A DNA stretch of 64,000 nt from Pseudoalteromonas piratica (GCF_000788395.1 NZ_CP009889.1:372001-436000); one strand, 5' to 3'. Shown: positions 26,566 to 37,061, counted from the first letter of the stretch. Program-made: numbers and translations. Notes: a model not told the origin generated them from the letters alone.

Positions 26566-27414
26566 ATGCGTATTAAAACGAAAACGTTAGTGTTGCCCGA
26601 AAACGTCAACTGGCAGTTCCAACAAAACGCTTACACACACTTAAAAACAGATTATTTTTGTCATCAATATTATGAATTGAGTTACATTTCAAATGGTAAG
26701 GGGGTCATCCATTTAGGGCAACATTCAGAAATTGTGACAGATAAGCTCATGTTTCTCAGCCCACCCGGGGTGGCACAAGCAATTAACTTAACAAGCTGTC
26801 GTGATTCAGAGCGGTTAGAAGTAAAAAAGCTGCTAATTTCGAGTGAGTTTGCAAAAAAATTACAGGCATTTTCGCCCGAGTTTGCGGTGCTTACAAAACT
26901 GTTTTCTGGAAATTTAGCTGGCATGTTATTCGTATTAGACGAAAATGATTGGTGCGTATCTCAGTTTGAAACTATGCAGAGACAGTGTAATGGAAAATCA
27001 ATACTTTGCTTGTTGGAGATATTGCTAGAGTTATCTCAAAAGCAGTATAAAAAACTTATGGCAAAGGATTTGGATGGTGTAAAAAAGAGAGGGCAGTGTC
27101 CGTTAGACAATACTATCCATTATATTATTAATAATTTCGAAAAACCGCTGAGATCTGATGAATTAGCCAAAATGGCACACATGAGTACAAACCATTTTCA
27201 TCGAAAATTTAAGCAAAAAACGGATTTAACATTAGTCCAAATGCTTAATGAATTACGCCTTGAAAGGGCCTGTAATCTTCTTATTACTAGCCGTTTACCT
27301 ATCGCCGTAGTCAGTGAGCAGTGTGGGTTTAGCAATGTACCTTACTTTAATCGTCGATTTTTAGAAAAAAAAGGCTGCCAACCAAGACAGTTTAGGATTG
27401 CGAACACTCACTAA
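26566..27414 (+). CDS. AraC-family transcriptional regulator
   Basis: 282 residues, RBS AAAGG. N-terminal cupin-like sensing domain (FCHQYYELSYISNGKGVIHLG) and C-terminal double HTH (LRSDELAKMAHMSTNHFHRKFKQKT and VVSEQCGFSNVPYFNRRF). The second HTH has the conserved GF.....F.R.F signature. Target unknown. Confidence 0.9.
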   Translation: MRIKTKTLVLPENVNWQFQQNAYTHLKTDYFCHQYYELSYISNGKGVIHLGQHSEIVTDKLMFLSPPGVAQAINLTSCRDSERLEVKKLLISSEFAKKLQAFSPEFAVLTKLFSGNLAGMLFVLDENDWCVSQFETMQRQCNGKSILCLLEILLELSQKQYKKLMAKDLDGVKKRGQCPLDNTIHYIINNFEKPLRSDELAKMAHMSTNHFHRKFKQKTDLTLVQMLNELRLERACNLLITSRLPIAVVSEQCGFSNVPYFNRRFLEKKGCQPRQFRIANTH

Positions 27415-27448
27415 CTATTTATAAGGCGAACAAGGGTTCTGATGAGGT

Positions 27449-27757
27449 TTAGTCATCAGGCCCTTTAAGAGTAAACTGCAGGTGTTTACGCATATCTTTT
27501 AATACTACCCCTTTTTTCACAAGTGCCGCACTTAAACGTTTTTGCCATTTAAGTAAATCTGGCTCTGCAGCAATAAGGTGTTGCTGATCTTCAAATTGGA
27601 AGCAAAGTAATAAAGAGCCTGGGAATAAGTGATATTCCACATCAAACCAACATTGCACCATGCCTGGAATTTCAGCGCGAGCTTGCTCTTCTAACTTATC
27701 GGCAATTTCGAGTACTAATGCTTGTTGTTTTTGTTGAACCTTGGAGAGCTTTTTCAT
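27449..27757 (-). CDS. Conserved small protein of unknown function
   Basis: 102 residues from ATG 27757; an in-frame TTG at 27769 adds four residues. Contains IPGMVQCWFDVEYHLFPGSLLLCFQFED. Looks like a soluble cytosolic protein; I do not recognise the family. Confidence 0.65.
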   Translation of the reverse strand: MKKLSKVQQKQQALVLEIADKLEEQARAEIPGMVQCWFDVEYHLFPGSLLLCFQFEDQQHLIAAEPDLLKWQKRLSAALVKKGVVLKDMRKHLQFTLKGPDD

Positions 27758-27922
27758 TATGTGATCCAAATGAGGGTTTGATTTTACAGTGCCTAGTATA
27801 TCTGTGCAGGCAGGACGTGAAAAATAAAGTTATTCTGTTTGCTTGATTTTCATCCAGGATAGAGTACGAAGTCATTTAGCATGAATTAACTGAAATAGAC
27901 TGTTAAAAAACTGCTTTCGCGG

Positions 27923-28654
27923 TTATTCAAAATAACCTGTTTTATATGCTTCAGAAATCTTTTTTTGGATCTCAGCTTCATCTATGCCGAGTTTATTTTT
28001 TTTACTAAATCCAAAAAAGGTTTGTTTGTTTCTCATTTCTTCGAGGGCAATAGGCGAAACCTTGAGGTTTGCTGCGTTTATTTCATCGGAGAAAGCGGTG
28101 ATCATGGCAGGGCTAACCATAATTAAATCAATACGTTGTTTTTGCAGTAAGCTAAAACCAATTCTGACATTCTGTATTTCAATCTTTTGCAGATCGTCGT
28201 CATTATCAAAACGATTAAAATAGCGAACACCTCTGGAAACACCGATAATTTTGTCTTTAAAGTCGTAGTACGATGATATTTGCAGTCCGTCTTTAGAGAT
28301 CACCCTAAGCGCATCTGCGGGTTTAAAAGGAGCAAAAAAAGCAAAGTCTTTTCGTTCAGCTAATGGATTGAGTGCCGCAATAACATCAACTTCACCGCGC
28401 TCTAAAAAGACAAGACAGCGAGCAAAGTTGGGGGATTGTAAAAATTTAAGGTCGCGTTCTAATAATGAGGCTAATTTATGTAAAGCTGAAATATGAATGC
28501 CCCGTGGGGTGTCGCCCAGTATTTGATATGGGGGATGATCATCAATACACGCTAACAAGTCCTTGTTTTTGGCACACGCAGAGAATGAAAAAAACAATGC
28601 TAATAGCAAGAGCATGTTTTTATGCAAGAAACTGTTAGAGCTAAAAATCGTCAT
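27923..28654 (-). CDS. Periplasmic solute-binding protein, SBP_bac_3-like (orphan)
   Basis: 243 residues; hydrophobic export signal ending in FSAC, so possibly a lipoprotein. Start pattern LLACIDDHPPYQILGDTPRGIHISALHKLASLL and IGVSRGVRYFNRF fit family 3 solute-binding proteins. The second lobe is short. No transporter neighbours. Confidence 0.75.
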   Translation of the reverse strand: MTIFSSNSFLHKNMLLLLALFFSFSACAKNKDLLACIDDHPPYQILGDTPRGIHISALHKLASLLERDLKFLQSPNFARCLVFLERGEVDVIAALNPLAERKDFAFFAPFKPADALRVISKDGLQISSYYDFKDKIIGVSRGVRYFNRFDNDDDLQKIEIQNVRIGFSLLQKQRIDLIMVSPAMITAFSDEINAANLKVSPIALEEMRNKQTFFGFSKKNKLGIDEAEIQKKISEAYKTGYFE

Positions 28655-28853
28655 TTAATTTACACAAACGTCTTTTAAAGTTTTGAACTGGGTGACAAAT
28701 GCGCCCATTTCAAGAATCGTTTACTCCACAATAACTTGCAGTGACTTTTTCTCTGATTTTAAAAAAGTAAGTGAGTTACACGTTTTGTGGCTTATCGTTC
28801 ATTATACGTGCATTTTTAAAGATTTTTAACGATTATTTTACGATATTAAATAA

Positions 28854-31067
28854 TTAGTTATTCGCCAATATCAACTCTGTGACTTCTTTCTTGGAAAATT
28901 TACGTAGTGATATTAACAACTTGTCATTGTTAATATCATCGATGCTATCGAGGTTTGAAGGCAGCGTATCCAGGATCGTTAATGACTCTTTAGTTAAATC
29001 ATAGGCCCAAAGTTCGAAGTCATCGTTAACGCCATAAAGCACATTATTGCTGACAATAAAGCCTAACTGCTCATTAGCTTGACCATTCAAATGAGATAAA
29101 GCGACGTACTCTGTGCCACCTGATAACCAAAAACGCTCCATTTTATCAAGGTATATGACTTGCCCTTGCTTTGTTAAAGCTGCCGATAAGGCACCTTCAT
29201 CATTTATTATTTGGTATGCATTAGTGGCCGGATTGAGTAAGGCTAATTTAATACTGCCATTGATACGAATATTTGCGAGAACCTGATTTTGATCGCTATT
29301 CCAACCAAATAAACGGTGAACAGGGTAACTAAAATCAAAGTGTGTCTGGTTGCCATCTAATGATAACTGAGTGAGCTGATCATTGGCATTTACCAGCAAT
29401 GATTGGCCATCACGAGCCCATTTCACACCATAAATATAGGTATCCATAGGGAATTGGCTTAGTTGATAGTTGTTGTTTTGATTATTTATCCAGATCTGTT
29501 CATCGCCTGAACGTTCAGATTTATACGCAATTAAATTGCCTCCTGGCTGAAAGTGACCGTTGTCTTCGGACATAATAGTTTTACCAATTAACCTGTCTTC
29601 ATTTGAGCCAGTTGAGGCTGAGCTCGCACTGACATTAGGCAGTGTTTTCACAACGATATCACTGTCGTAGTATCCCTTGATCATTAATATACGATTGCCC
29701 TCAGGGTTAAATGAAGGTGATCCCATGGGTTCATCCAGTGGAATATTCACCTTAGCAATATCGCCAGCATAAGATAGCGTATAAAACTGTCTGCCAGTGC
29801 TAAATACAAGTTGTTCTTTTAAAGGAGAAAATCGTGGGTATATCAGTCGATATTTGGCAATCGATGGTGGTTTGATAACGCGGTTACTAGAGAGCAGGGC
29901 GCCATCTTTTGATAATAAATCAATATAATCATGGCCGTCGGCATGAATGGTGATAACTGCAAACAGTCCCAGTGATTCTGAATAATCGTAATACACGATA
30001 CTGCCGTCGGATACCTCGTACAGTAACTCGCTTTTGTTTTCAGCCACTGAATATTTAATTAACTGCCAACGACTTTGCGTTTTCTGCATCAATGCAATAT
30101 GAGAGTTACCAAGCCATTTTGGCGTACGAATTTCAGTGTTCCTACACTGCATTAACTCAGTGGGCGTTTGAGGAGACTTTAATGCGGCATCAAAATCGAT
30201 GGTTAATAACCGATAGCACTTCTTTTGTGTAATCGGTTGGCTACAGTCAACCGATTGAACGAATGAAAGGGTTTTCCCATCCTCAGAAAAACTTTGGCTG
30301 CCATATAAATCCAAGTTTTGTGTGAGCTGAAATTCTTGTTGGCCAGCAATGTCTTTCGCCCAAATGTTATTGATGCACTTTTCATCCGAAAAGCGATGAA
30401 ACACTATGTATTTGCCATCAGGCGAGTAAATGCCTGAGCTTTCCTTATTTTCGGTTGCCGTTAACGCACGCATTTGTTCAATCACGAGGGGGGATTGTTC
30501 TTTGCTGGTATCTCCTTTATACCCAATAAATAAAGTGGAGAGCACAATAGCGCAGAATAAGAATGCCATTAACCAAAAAGAAAACGCGGTTTTACTGTGT
30601 ACCGGTGGCTCTGCCCCTGATGCCTCATTGTCGAACTGTTCGGTTACGTCTTGCTGTTGCACAGGAGTATCAATGATTGGCCGCACTTCGTCTTTTGGGC
30701 TAAGGCCTGTCTCTTTTAAACTATCACGTGTATTTGAAACAGTGTTTTGATTTTGCCATTGTACTGAGCACTCAAGGCTATAGCCTTTTTTGGCATGAGT
30801 TTTAATATATTGCTGGCCTTTTCCATCATCACCGAGTGCTTTTCGTAATTGTGCGATACTACGTTGCAGTGTATTTGGTGAAACAACGCTGTTTGGCCAT
30901 ACTTTTTCGAGTAACGTATCTTGACTGACAACCTGACCTTGTTGTTCAGCTAAACAAGTTAAGACTGCCAGCGCTTTTGGCGCAAGTGTAATGGTTTGGC
31001 CATTATGGGTAATTTGATTTCTCGGTAAGTCGATAAAAAAACCACCAATCCAATATTGCTCTGCCAT
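28854..31067 (-). CDS. CadC-like winged-helix regulator with TolB-type beta-propeller
   Basis: 737 residues after RBS AGAGGG. Residues 1-105 are the OmpR/ToxR-like DNA-binding domain (APKALAVLTCLAEQQGQVVSQDTLLEKVWP, KKGYSLECSV); one membrane helix at about 165-185 (FSFWLMAFLFCAIVLSTLFIG); residues about 200-735 are repeated PD40-type blades (YSPDGKYIVFHRF, FSEDGKTLSFVQ, FSPLKEQLVFSTG, FNPEGNRILMI). Predicted inner-membrane one-component regulator with a periplasmic propeller sensor. It is divergent from the esterase/propeller-protein operon at 31289, a plausible target. Confidence 0.9.
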   Translation of the reverse strand: MAEQYWIGGFFIDLPRNQITHNGQTITLAPKALAVLTCLAEQQGQVVSQDTLLEKVWPNSVVSPNTLQRSIAQLRKALGDDGKGQQYIKTHAKKGYSLECSVQWQNQNTVSNTRDSLKETGLSPKDEVRPIIDTPVQQQDVTEQFDNEASGAEPPVHSKTAFSFWLMAFLFCAIVLSTLFIGYKGDTSKEQSPLVIEQMRALTATENKESSGIYSPDGKYIVFHRFSDEKCINNIWAKDIAGQQEFQLTQNLDLYGSQSFSEDGKTLSFVQSVDCSQPITQKKCYRLLTIDFDAALKSPQTPTELMQCRNTEIRTPKWLGNSHIALMQKTQSRWQLIKYSVAENKSELLYEVSDGSIVYYDYSESLGLFAVITIHADGHDYIDLLSKDGALLSSNRVIKPPSIAKYRLIYPRFSPLKEQLVFSTGRQFYTLSYAGDIAKVNIPLDEPMGSPSFNPEGNRILMIKGYYDSDIVVKTLPNVSASSASTGSNEDRLIGKTIMSEDNGHFQPGGNLIAYKSERSGDEQIWINNQNNNYQLSQFPMDTYIYGVKWARDGQSLLVNANDQLTQLSLDGNQTHFDFSYPVHRLFGWNSDQNQVLANIRINGSIKLALLNPATNAYQIINDEGALSAALTKQGQVIYLDKMERFWLSGGTEYVALSHLNGQANEQLGFIVSNNVLYGVNDDFELWAYDLTKESLTILDTLPSNLDSIDDINNDKLLISLRKFSKKEVTELILANN

Positions 31068-31288
31068 ACACCCTCTAAATACTCAGTTAGCTTCCTCTCG
31101 AATGAAGGAAAATTGGTTTAAGCATACCTCTGATTTTTTCCTGAAACAACACTACGAACCAGATAAAAAGCCAGTAAATTCAAGCGTCAGCGAAACGTCA
31201 GGCAAAAATCATTTTAACGTCATGTTTTTTATTTTCAGACAGTTATTGTTAAGACAAAAGACATGAAGTAACGACAAAGGATTTACAG

Positions 31289-32167
31289 ATGAAAACGAAA
31301 ATATTGACGATTTTCTTATTAACCCCGCTGGTTATTTGGCAATTGTGTATGGCTGCATTTGCCGCGGACTTACAAACATTAAAGTACCCAAATGTATCGG
31401 TAGCTGCCATAAAAGATAACGCAATGGACAGGCAATATGAGCTATATATCAAACTGCCAGAAGGTTATGAGGCTAACCCAAAGCAACATTATCCGGTTAT
31501 TTATTTTACTGATGGTCTATGGAATTTAGAGGGATTATCAGCTGCCACAAATTACATATTTCAAGACGTTATTTTGGTTGGTATTTCATGGCAAATCGAT
31601 ATTGATAGTGGATTAAAAGAAGATGTAGGTGAATTTTACAGTCGCTTCCGAGATTATTCATTTAAACCATTAGAAGATGCAAAAAGACAAGAAAAATATC
31701 AATTAGGTCAAGCGAGTAAGCACCTTCACTTTATAACAACAGATGTCTTTAATTATGTAGAGCGTCATTTCCGCGCAGACAGTAATAACCGCACTTATTT
31801 TGGCTTTTCAATGGGTGGATTATTTGGTGCCTATGCACTTGTAACCAAACCTACGGCATTTAATAACTATATTTTAGGCAGCCCAAGTATTTGGCAAGAT
31901 GGCGCTGACTTGCTTGCACTCAGAGAAGCCAAAAGTGATGAAAAAGTTGAACAAGTTAATGTGCTTATTTCAGTTGGGGAATTAGAAAAAGAGTTAAAAC
32001 CTCATTTAAACGAGTTTATTCAAGCGATTAAGCGCTCAGATTATCCCCACATTAAACACATCGAGCATATTGAAATTGCCAATGCAGGCCACAGTGATTC
32101 ATCGCCAATGCTGAGCGTAAGAAGCATTAATTGGTTAGCAAGTTTACAACAAAAGGAAGCAAAATAA
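31289..32167 (+). CDS. Secreted alpha/beta hydrolase (esterase D / ferric enterobactin esterase-like family)
   Basis: 292 residues, signal peptide ending AFA-AD. The region YELYIKLPEGYEANPKQHYPVIYFTDG and nucleophile GFSMGG (about 176-181), with a late AGHSD His, match the putative esterase family of Fes/IroE-like and S-formylglutathione hydrolase-like enzymes. Stop codon TAA overlaps the ATG of the next gene by one base, indicating coupled translation. Confidence 0.87.
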   Translation: MKTKILTIFLLTPLVIWQLCMAAFAADLQTLKYPNVSVAAIKDNAMDRQYELYIKLPEGYEANPKQHYPVIYFTDGLWNLEGLSAATNYIFQDVILVGISWQIDIDSGLKEDVGEFYSRFRDYSFKPLEDAKRQEKYQLGQASKHLHFITTDVFNYVERHFRADSNNRTYFGFSMGGLFGAYALVTKPTAFNNYILGSPSIWQDGADLLALREAKSDEKVEQVNVLISVGELEKELKPHLNEFIQAIKRSDYPHIKHIEHIEIANAGHSDSSPMLSVRSINWLASLQQKEAK

Positions 32168-33027
32168 TGAATACGGCGTTATTGAAAAGTTGCCTATTAG
32201 GTGCAGGTATATTGGTAAGTGCTAATGCGCAAAGCGAAATACACTACCCCACTTTTGAAGGTCCATTAATGGGCCAAAAAGCCCCAGGTAAAATTGCCGA
32301 ACCATTTGCGCCAGGCGTTATTTCCACAAATAAATGGGAAGTAGAAGGTGTTTTCTCACCTGACATGAATGAGTTTTATTACACCCGTAAAATAGACAAA
32401 GTGATTACAGTGGTTGGTTTTCGTAAAAGCAACAATGTGTGGCAGCAATACACGCAATTTAAACGCCGCGGTGAAGTGACCTTTTCGCCTGATGGCAATC
32501 GCATGTACATGGCCAATGGTTACAAAGACAGAGACGGTGATGGTTGGTCTGCAAGAAAAAGTCTTGGTCCACAAATCGACAGAAAAGACTGGGGTATCAT
32601 GCGTTTATCAGCATCATCTAATCAGACTTATGTATTTGATGATTATAAAGGGGGGGATGTTATCCGCATATCCAACCTGGTTAATGGCGTGCGTCAAACG
32701 CCTGTAAAAATGCCAAAACACATTAACTCAGGCAAATGGACTGCCCATCCATTTATTGCACCAGATGAAAGTTACCTTATTTGGGATAGTGAGCGCTCAG
32801 ATGGTTTTGGAGACTCAGATTTATACATTAGCTTTAAACAAAACGATGGTACTTGGGGGAAAGCGATTAATATGGGCGATACTGTCAATTCAGACAAATG
32901 GGATGCCTATGCAACGGTGTCATCGGATGGAAAGTATTTAATGTTTAACCGTGGTGTAGGCGAAGACAATAATGATATTTATTGGGTTGATGCCAGTATT
33001 ATTGAAACGCTACGTGCAAAGCAGTAA
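32167..33027 (+). CDS. Exported TolB/PD40 beta-propeller protein
   Basis: 286 residues from ATG 32167 (AAGGA upstream). Signal peptide followed by PD40 blades: WEVEGVFSPDMNEFYYTRK, RGEVTFSPDGNRMYMANG, PFIAPDESYLIWDSERSDGFGDSDLYIS, AYATVSSDGKYLMFNRG. Propeller proteins of this type are often found with hydrolases or transport systems; role unknown. Second gene of the esterase operon. Confidence 0.85.
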   Translation: MNTALLKSCLLGAGILVSANAQSEIHYPTFEGPLMGQKAPGKIAEPFAPGVISTNKWEVEGVFSPDMNEFYYTRKIDKVITVVGFRKSNNVWQQYTQFKRRGEVTFSPDGNRMYMANGYKDRDGDGWSARKSLGPQIDRKDWGIMRLSASSNQTYVFDDYKGGDVIRISNLVNGVRQTPVKMPKHINSGKWTAHPFIAPDESYLIWDSERSDGFGDSDLYISFKQNDGTWGKAINMGDTVNSDKWDAYATVSSDGKYLMFNRGVGEDNNDIYWVDASIIETLRAKQ

Positions 33028-33198
33028 ATAGCCATCACGCTATAAGTATTGATCTATTGGCGAGTGAACTTTTAGCTTACTCAATATACGAAATGGTGAA
33101 AAATACGCCATGCAGATACTGATAAGCAAAACTTACTTTAAATTGGCAGTGAGACCTTGTATGGTCAGCCTCCATTTTTATCTGGAGCTGAATTTATT

Positions 33199-33852
33199 AT
33201 GAGCACTGCTTTTTCTCGCCGCTTTCTCTCGTTAATTGATCAAATCACCGAAGGTAACAAAAAGCGCTTTGCTGAAGTCACAGGACGTTCTGCTTCGACT
33301 ATTTACAGGCTGTGTCGTGGTGGCAGTCGCCCATCACTTGCTTATTTAGAACAATTAAGCGAGCAATTTAGCATTGATTTAAATTGGCTTATAACAGGTC
33401 AACGCGCCACCGATGAGGTTGCAAATAACACAAAATCTGAAATGGTCTTAGCGCCAAAGTTTGATGTTGAAGCCAGTGCGGGCTTTGGCCAAGTAGGTGC
33501 TGGTGAGGAAATTTCGGATCATTTTGGTTTTTCTAAGCAATGGTTATCATCACAATTAGGTGTGCACTCAGAACAGCTTGCGTTTGTTTCAGTTCGCGGT
33601 GATAGCATGCAACCTACTTTGCAACATGGTGACATGATTCTAGTCGATATGTCCCAAAAACAAGCACATAAAGAAGATATTTACCTTGTGCATACAGAAG
33701 ATGGACTGCTTACTAAACGTGTAAAACCATTTAGTGGTGGCATTAAAGTAATCAGTGATAACCCAGAATATCCGAGCTTTGAAATTACCCATGCGACTGG
33801 TGAACAAACACGTATTGTTGGTCGAGTAGTGTGGTTTGGTCGTGATATTTAG
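33199..33852 (+). CDS. XRE-type repressor with S24/LexA-like self-cleavage domain
   Basis: 217 residues from ATG 33199 (GGAGCTG RBS). Helix-turn-helix at about 20-65 (KRFAEVTGRSASTIYRLCRGGSRPS), then an S24 peptidase domain with Ser136 (RGDSM) and Lys173 (LTKRV), the Ser-Lys dyad of CI/LexA-type repressors. No prophage genes are adjacent, so this is a chromosomal stress- or damage-responsive repressor of the PrtR/CI-like kind. Ends at a bidirectional terminator. Confidence 0.9.
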   Translation: MSTAFSRRFLSLIDQITEGNKKRFAEVTGRSASTIYRLCRGGSRPSLAYLEQLSEQFSIDLNWLITGQRATDEVANNTKSEMVLAPKFDVEASAGFGQVGAGEEISDHFGFSKQWLSSQLGVHSEQLAFVSVRGDSMQPTLQHGDMILVDMSQKQAHKEDIYLVHTEDGLLTKRVKPFSGGIKVISDNPEYPSFEITHATGEQTRIVGRVVWFGRDI

Positions 33853-33867
33853 TATTAAGACTGAGTA

Positions 33868-33902
33868 AAAAAAACCGAAGTCATTGACTTCGGTTTTTTT
33901 TG
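33868..33902. terminator. Bidirectional terminator
   Basis: Stem ACCGAAGTCA / TGACTTCGGT flanked by A8 and T8 runs, between the S24 repressor and the convergent M3 peptidase. Confidence 0.9.
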
Positions 33903-33905
33903 AGC

Positions 33906-36074
33906 TTAGTTTAGTCCACGATTGCGAAGAAGAGCATCGGTTGTCGGCTTTCTGCCTCTAAACCCTTCATATGCTTCAAAGTAATCGAGGGTGTCACCAC
34001 GGCTATAAATAAAGTGATATAACTTCTCTGCTGTTTCAGGGTCAAAAATATTTTTCTTTTCCAAGAAAGCATCAAACCCATCTGCATCTAAGATTTCAGA
34101 CCACATGTATGCATAATAGGCCGAAGAGTAACCACCGGCAAAAATATGGCCAAAGTGTGTACTACGGTGACGCATGATGATTTCATCAGGCTTACCGTAT
34201 TTGCTCAGTACATCGTTTTCAAAAGCACGCACATCTAAGTCTTTTACTTCGGTTAATTGGTGATACGCCATATCAACCAGCGCAGACGCAGTAAACTCAA
34301 TGGTTGCAAAGCCTTGGTTAAAGGTACTTGCTTGCTTAATTCGTTCAATTAGTGCTTTAGGCATTGATTCATTGGTTTTGTAATGACGCGCAAATTTTTC
34401 GAGCATCTCAGGTTGAGCAATAAAGTGCTCATACAGCTGTGCAGGGAATTCAACCCAGTCACGAGGTACGCTAGTACCTGCAAGTGTTGGGTAGGTGACG
34501 TTTGATAATAAACCATGAAGCGCATGACCAAATTCGTGGAATAAGGTTACGGCATCAGAGTAGCTCATTAACGTTTTTTCGCCTTCGGCTGGCTTATTTA
34601 AGTTCATATTATTGATGATGATTGGCTTCACATCGCCAGCAAGTTTTTGCTGTGTGCGAAATGCACTCATCCACGCACCAGAGCGCTTAGTGGCACGTGC
34701 ATAATAGTCACCAAAGAACAACCCAATGGCATTGCCTGCTTTGTCTTGCACTTCCCATACGCGAACCACTTCGTTATAAACAGGAATATCTGTACGCTCG
34801 ATAAACTTGAGGCCAAACAATTGCTGAGCAACATAAAATTTTGCTTCAAGCATGTTTTCAAGTTCAAAGTATTCGGCAATTTCACCTTGGTCTAGGTCAA
34901 ATTTTGCTTTACGTACTTTTTCGGCGTAGTAGCGCCAATCCCAAGCTGCGAGTTCGTGTTCTACGCCCTCTGCAGCCATTTGCTCTTTAATCCAAGTACG
35001 CTCTTGCTCTGCTTTTTTGATAGCCGGTTGCCAAACTTTTAACAATAAGTCCATTGCCGTAGCAGGTGAACTTGCCATGGCATTCGATAGCACATACTCA
35101 GAGTGGTTTTTGTAACCTAGTAGTTGAGCGCGTTTAGCACGTAACGACACCATTTCAGCAATAGTGGCTTTATTATCAAATTCATTATCGTTATCGCCAC
35201 GATTTGCCCAGCCTTTAAAGGCTTTTTCTCTTAGGTCGCGACGACTAGAAAACTGCAAAAATGGTTCTACGCTGGCGCGGTTTAAGGTGATAACGTATTT
35301 ACCAGGTAAATCTCTTGCTTTTGCAGCTGCAGCAGCTGCATCTCGTTGCGCTTGTGATAAACCGTCAAGATCTGATTCTTCTAGTACCAAAGTAAAGGCA
35401 CGAGAGTCGTTTAAAGAATTTTGGCCAAATTGCGTTGAAAGTTCAGAAATACGCTCATTTATGGAAGCGAGTTCAGCGCGTTGCTCTTGCGTTAGGTTAG
35501 CGCCTGTTCTAACAAAGCTATCATAAAGTCGATTCAATAAGCGTGTTTGCTCAGGGGTTAAGTTTGCAGCATCTCGATTGTTATAAACATGCGCTACACG
35601 CTTAAACAAGGCTTCGTTCATGCGAATTTCATTATTATGGCGCGTGAGCATTGGCGACACTTTACGCTGCAGAGCCTGCATTTCATCATTGGACTCTGTG
35701 CCTGTTAAATTAAAAAACACACGTGAGACACGCGTTAATGACGCGCCTGCAAGTTCCATTGCAGCGATGGTATTATCAAATGTTGGTGCGTATTCACTTT
35801 GTGTAATCGCATCGATTTCTTTTTTATGATCAGCCATGCTTTTTTCAAAAGCCGGTAAAAAGTCAGCTGTTTTTATTTCACTAAAAGGTGGAGAGCCAAA
35901 TGGTGTGTTCCACTCTTTAAAAAATGGGTTTTGTGTTAGCTGACTTGTGCTCTCTTTCGAAGTGGTTTCACTTACTGCTGTTTGTGTTGTTTTAGGATTC
36001 TCTGGTTCTTTGGAACAGCCTGACAGCATAACTGCTGCAGATATTGCCAAAGCCAGATAGGTTTTATGTTGCAC
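33906..36074 (-). CDS. dcp: M3-family peptidyl-dipeptidase (Dcp-like) lipoprotein
   Basis: 722 residues from a GTG start with AAGGGGAAAG. Lipoprotein signal (MLSGC, Cys20). The zinc site LFHEFGHALHGL lies near residue 510 with the downstream glutamate in RDWVEFPAQLYEHF. Matches the Dcp/oligopeptidase A family, which removes C-terminal dipeptides. The lipoprotein anchor places it at the cell envelope rather than the cytosol as in E. coli Dcp. Confidence 0.93.
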   Translation of the reverse strand: MQHKTYLALAISAAVMLSGCSKEPENPKTTQTAVSETTSKESTSQLTQNPFFKEWNTPFGSPPFSEIKTADFLPAFEKSMADHKKEIDAITQSEYAPTFDNTIAAMELAGASLTRVSRVFFNLTGTESNDEMQALQRKVSPMLTRHNNEIRMNEALFKRVAHVYNNRDAANLTPEQTRLLNRLYDSFVRTGANLTQEQRAELASINERISELSTQFGQNSLNDSRAFTLVLEESDLDGLSQAQRDAAAAAAKARDLPGKYVITLNRASVEPFLQFSSRRDLREKAFKGWANRGDNDNEFDNKATIAEMVSLRAKRAQLLGYKNHSEYVLSNAMASSPATAMDLLLKVWQPAIKKAEQERTWIKEQMAAEGVEHELAAWDWRYYAEKVRKAKFDLDQGEIAEYFELENMLEAKFYVAQQLFGLKFIERTDIPVYNEVVRVWEVQDKAGNAIGLFFGDYYARATKRSGAWMSAFRTQQKLAGDVKPIIINNMNLNKPAEGEKTLMSYSDAVTLFHEFGHALHGLLSNVTYPTLAGTSVPRDWVEFPAQLYEHFIAQPEMLEKFARHYKTNESMPKALIERIKQASTFNQGFATIEFTASALVDMAYHQLTEVKDLDVRAFENDVLSKYGKPDEIIMRHRSTHFGHIFAGGYSSAYYAYMWSEILDADGFDAFLEKKNIFDPETAEKLYHFIYSRGDTLDYFEAYEGFRGRKPTTDALLRNRGLN

Positions 36075-36284
36075 AACTTTCCCCTTAAAAGGCTTGTTAT
36101 TAGATTATTGTCAAAATGATACATTATAACAAAACTGTTTTGGGGGATTTTATCGCAGAAAATATATGACTTATCTTAAATTGAAATAACGAGCACGAAT
36201 CGATGAAGAGCGGCATATGCGTTTGGTGTAAGGTTTTTGCAATACGCATTTCGCATGATTACTTTTTATAATTCATAGGGTTAA

Positions 36285-37061
36285 TTACTTGTTTTCCAGA
36301 ATTTTTTGTCTTGCCAGTCGCACGTTGTGCCATAACCGTTCTACATCTACTTGGTTTTTATGGTAGAAGTTGCGATTAAAAGGTAAATACCAAAAAGTAC
36401 GCTTAATGACGCCCTTGCTACTAATAACATTGTCTTGCTGTTTTAATTCATCGACCCGTGCGAGGCCAATGCGCCTTTCGACTAAATAGCCATCAAGACG
36501 ATCAATTGCGATTTGGTGAATGCCTAAACTTAAATCATAGTCGATAAGTGAGGCGATGCCGTTTTGGCTTAGAAATTGTTGAAGTACATAACCAGCGGGC
36601 GCTTGCAGACCAAACTGTTTGATTTCTTTGTAAAATGCCAGGTTGAACTCACCGTGATTATTAAACAATTTTCCCGCTTGCTCTGCACGGTGAAGAACGG
36701 AATCTCTTTTGTATAAAATGACATATTCTACTTCGTTTAAGTAGTGCTGTTCATTTTTGGGGTAAGCGAACTCTATTTCACGCTGCGGGGTTTTTATCAT
36801 CGCAAATAGTCCATCATATAAGCCATCTTTCACACCTTGTTGGCATCGTTTCCAAGGCAGTGAGGTGAAATAAAGCTCGATACCGGCGTTACTGGCTGCT
36901 TGCTCCAAAATATCGATTAATAAGCCAGATGAAGCAGTAGTTTGATTACTGCTTACAATGTAGGGAGGGTAGCTCTGATCTTCATGACAAAAACGCCATG
37001 CCTTAGCATGACTATTTAAACTAAACAAAAATAAAAATATAAGAAAGCTGTTTAAATGCAT
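36285..37061 (-). CDS. Periplasmic solute-binding protein, SBP_bac_3 type (orphan)
   Basis: 258 residues; signal peptide to about SHA-KA. Pattern WRFCHEDQSYPPYIV...GLLIDILEQAA and SLPWKRCQQGVKDGLYDGLFAMIKTPQRE identify a family 3 binding-protein fold. No ABC transporter genes nearby; Lys/Arg-poor ligand site not interpretable by eye. Confidence 0.82.
   Translation of the reverse strand: MHLNSFLIFLFLFSLNSHAKAWRFCHEDQSYPPYIVSSNQTTASSGLLIDILEQAASNAGIELYFTSLPWKRCQQGVKDGLYDGLFAMIKTPQREIEFAYPKNEQHYLNEVEYVILYKRDSVLHRAEQAGKLFNNHGEFNLAFYKEIKQFGLQAPAGYVLQQFLSQNGIASLIDYDLSLGIHQIAIDRLDGYLVERRIGLARVDELKQQDNVISSKGVIKRTFWYLPFNRNFYHKNQVDVERLWHNVRLARQKILENK

Noticed and set aside
33199..33852. Prophage remnant around the S24 repressor
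   Set aside because: Neighbours are ordinary metabolic genes; no integrase, Cro, excisionase or structural phage genes.
35164..35526. 120-codon frame antisense to the M3 peptidase
   Set aside because: Lies inside a fully conserved peptidase gene and has a composition typical of antisense shadows.
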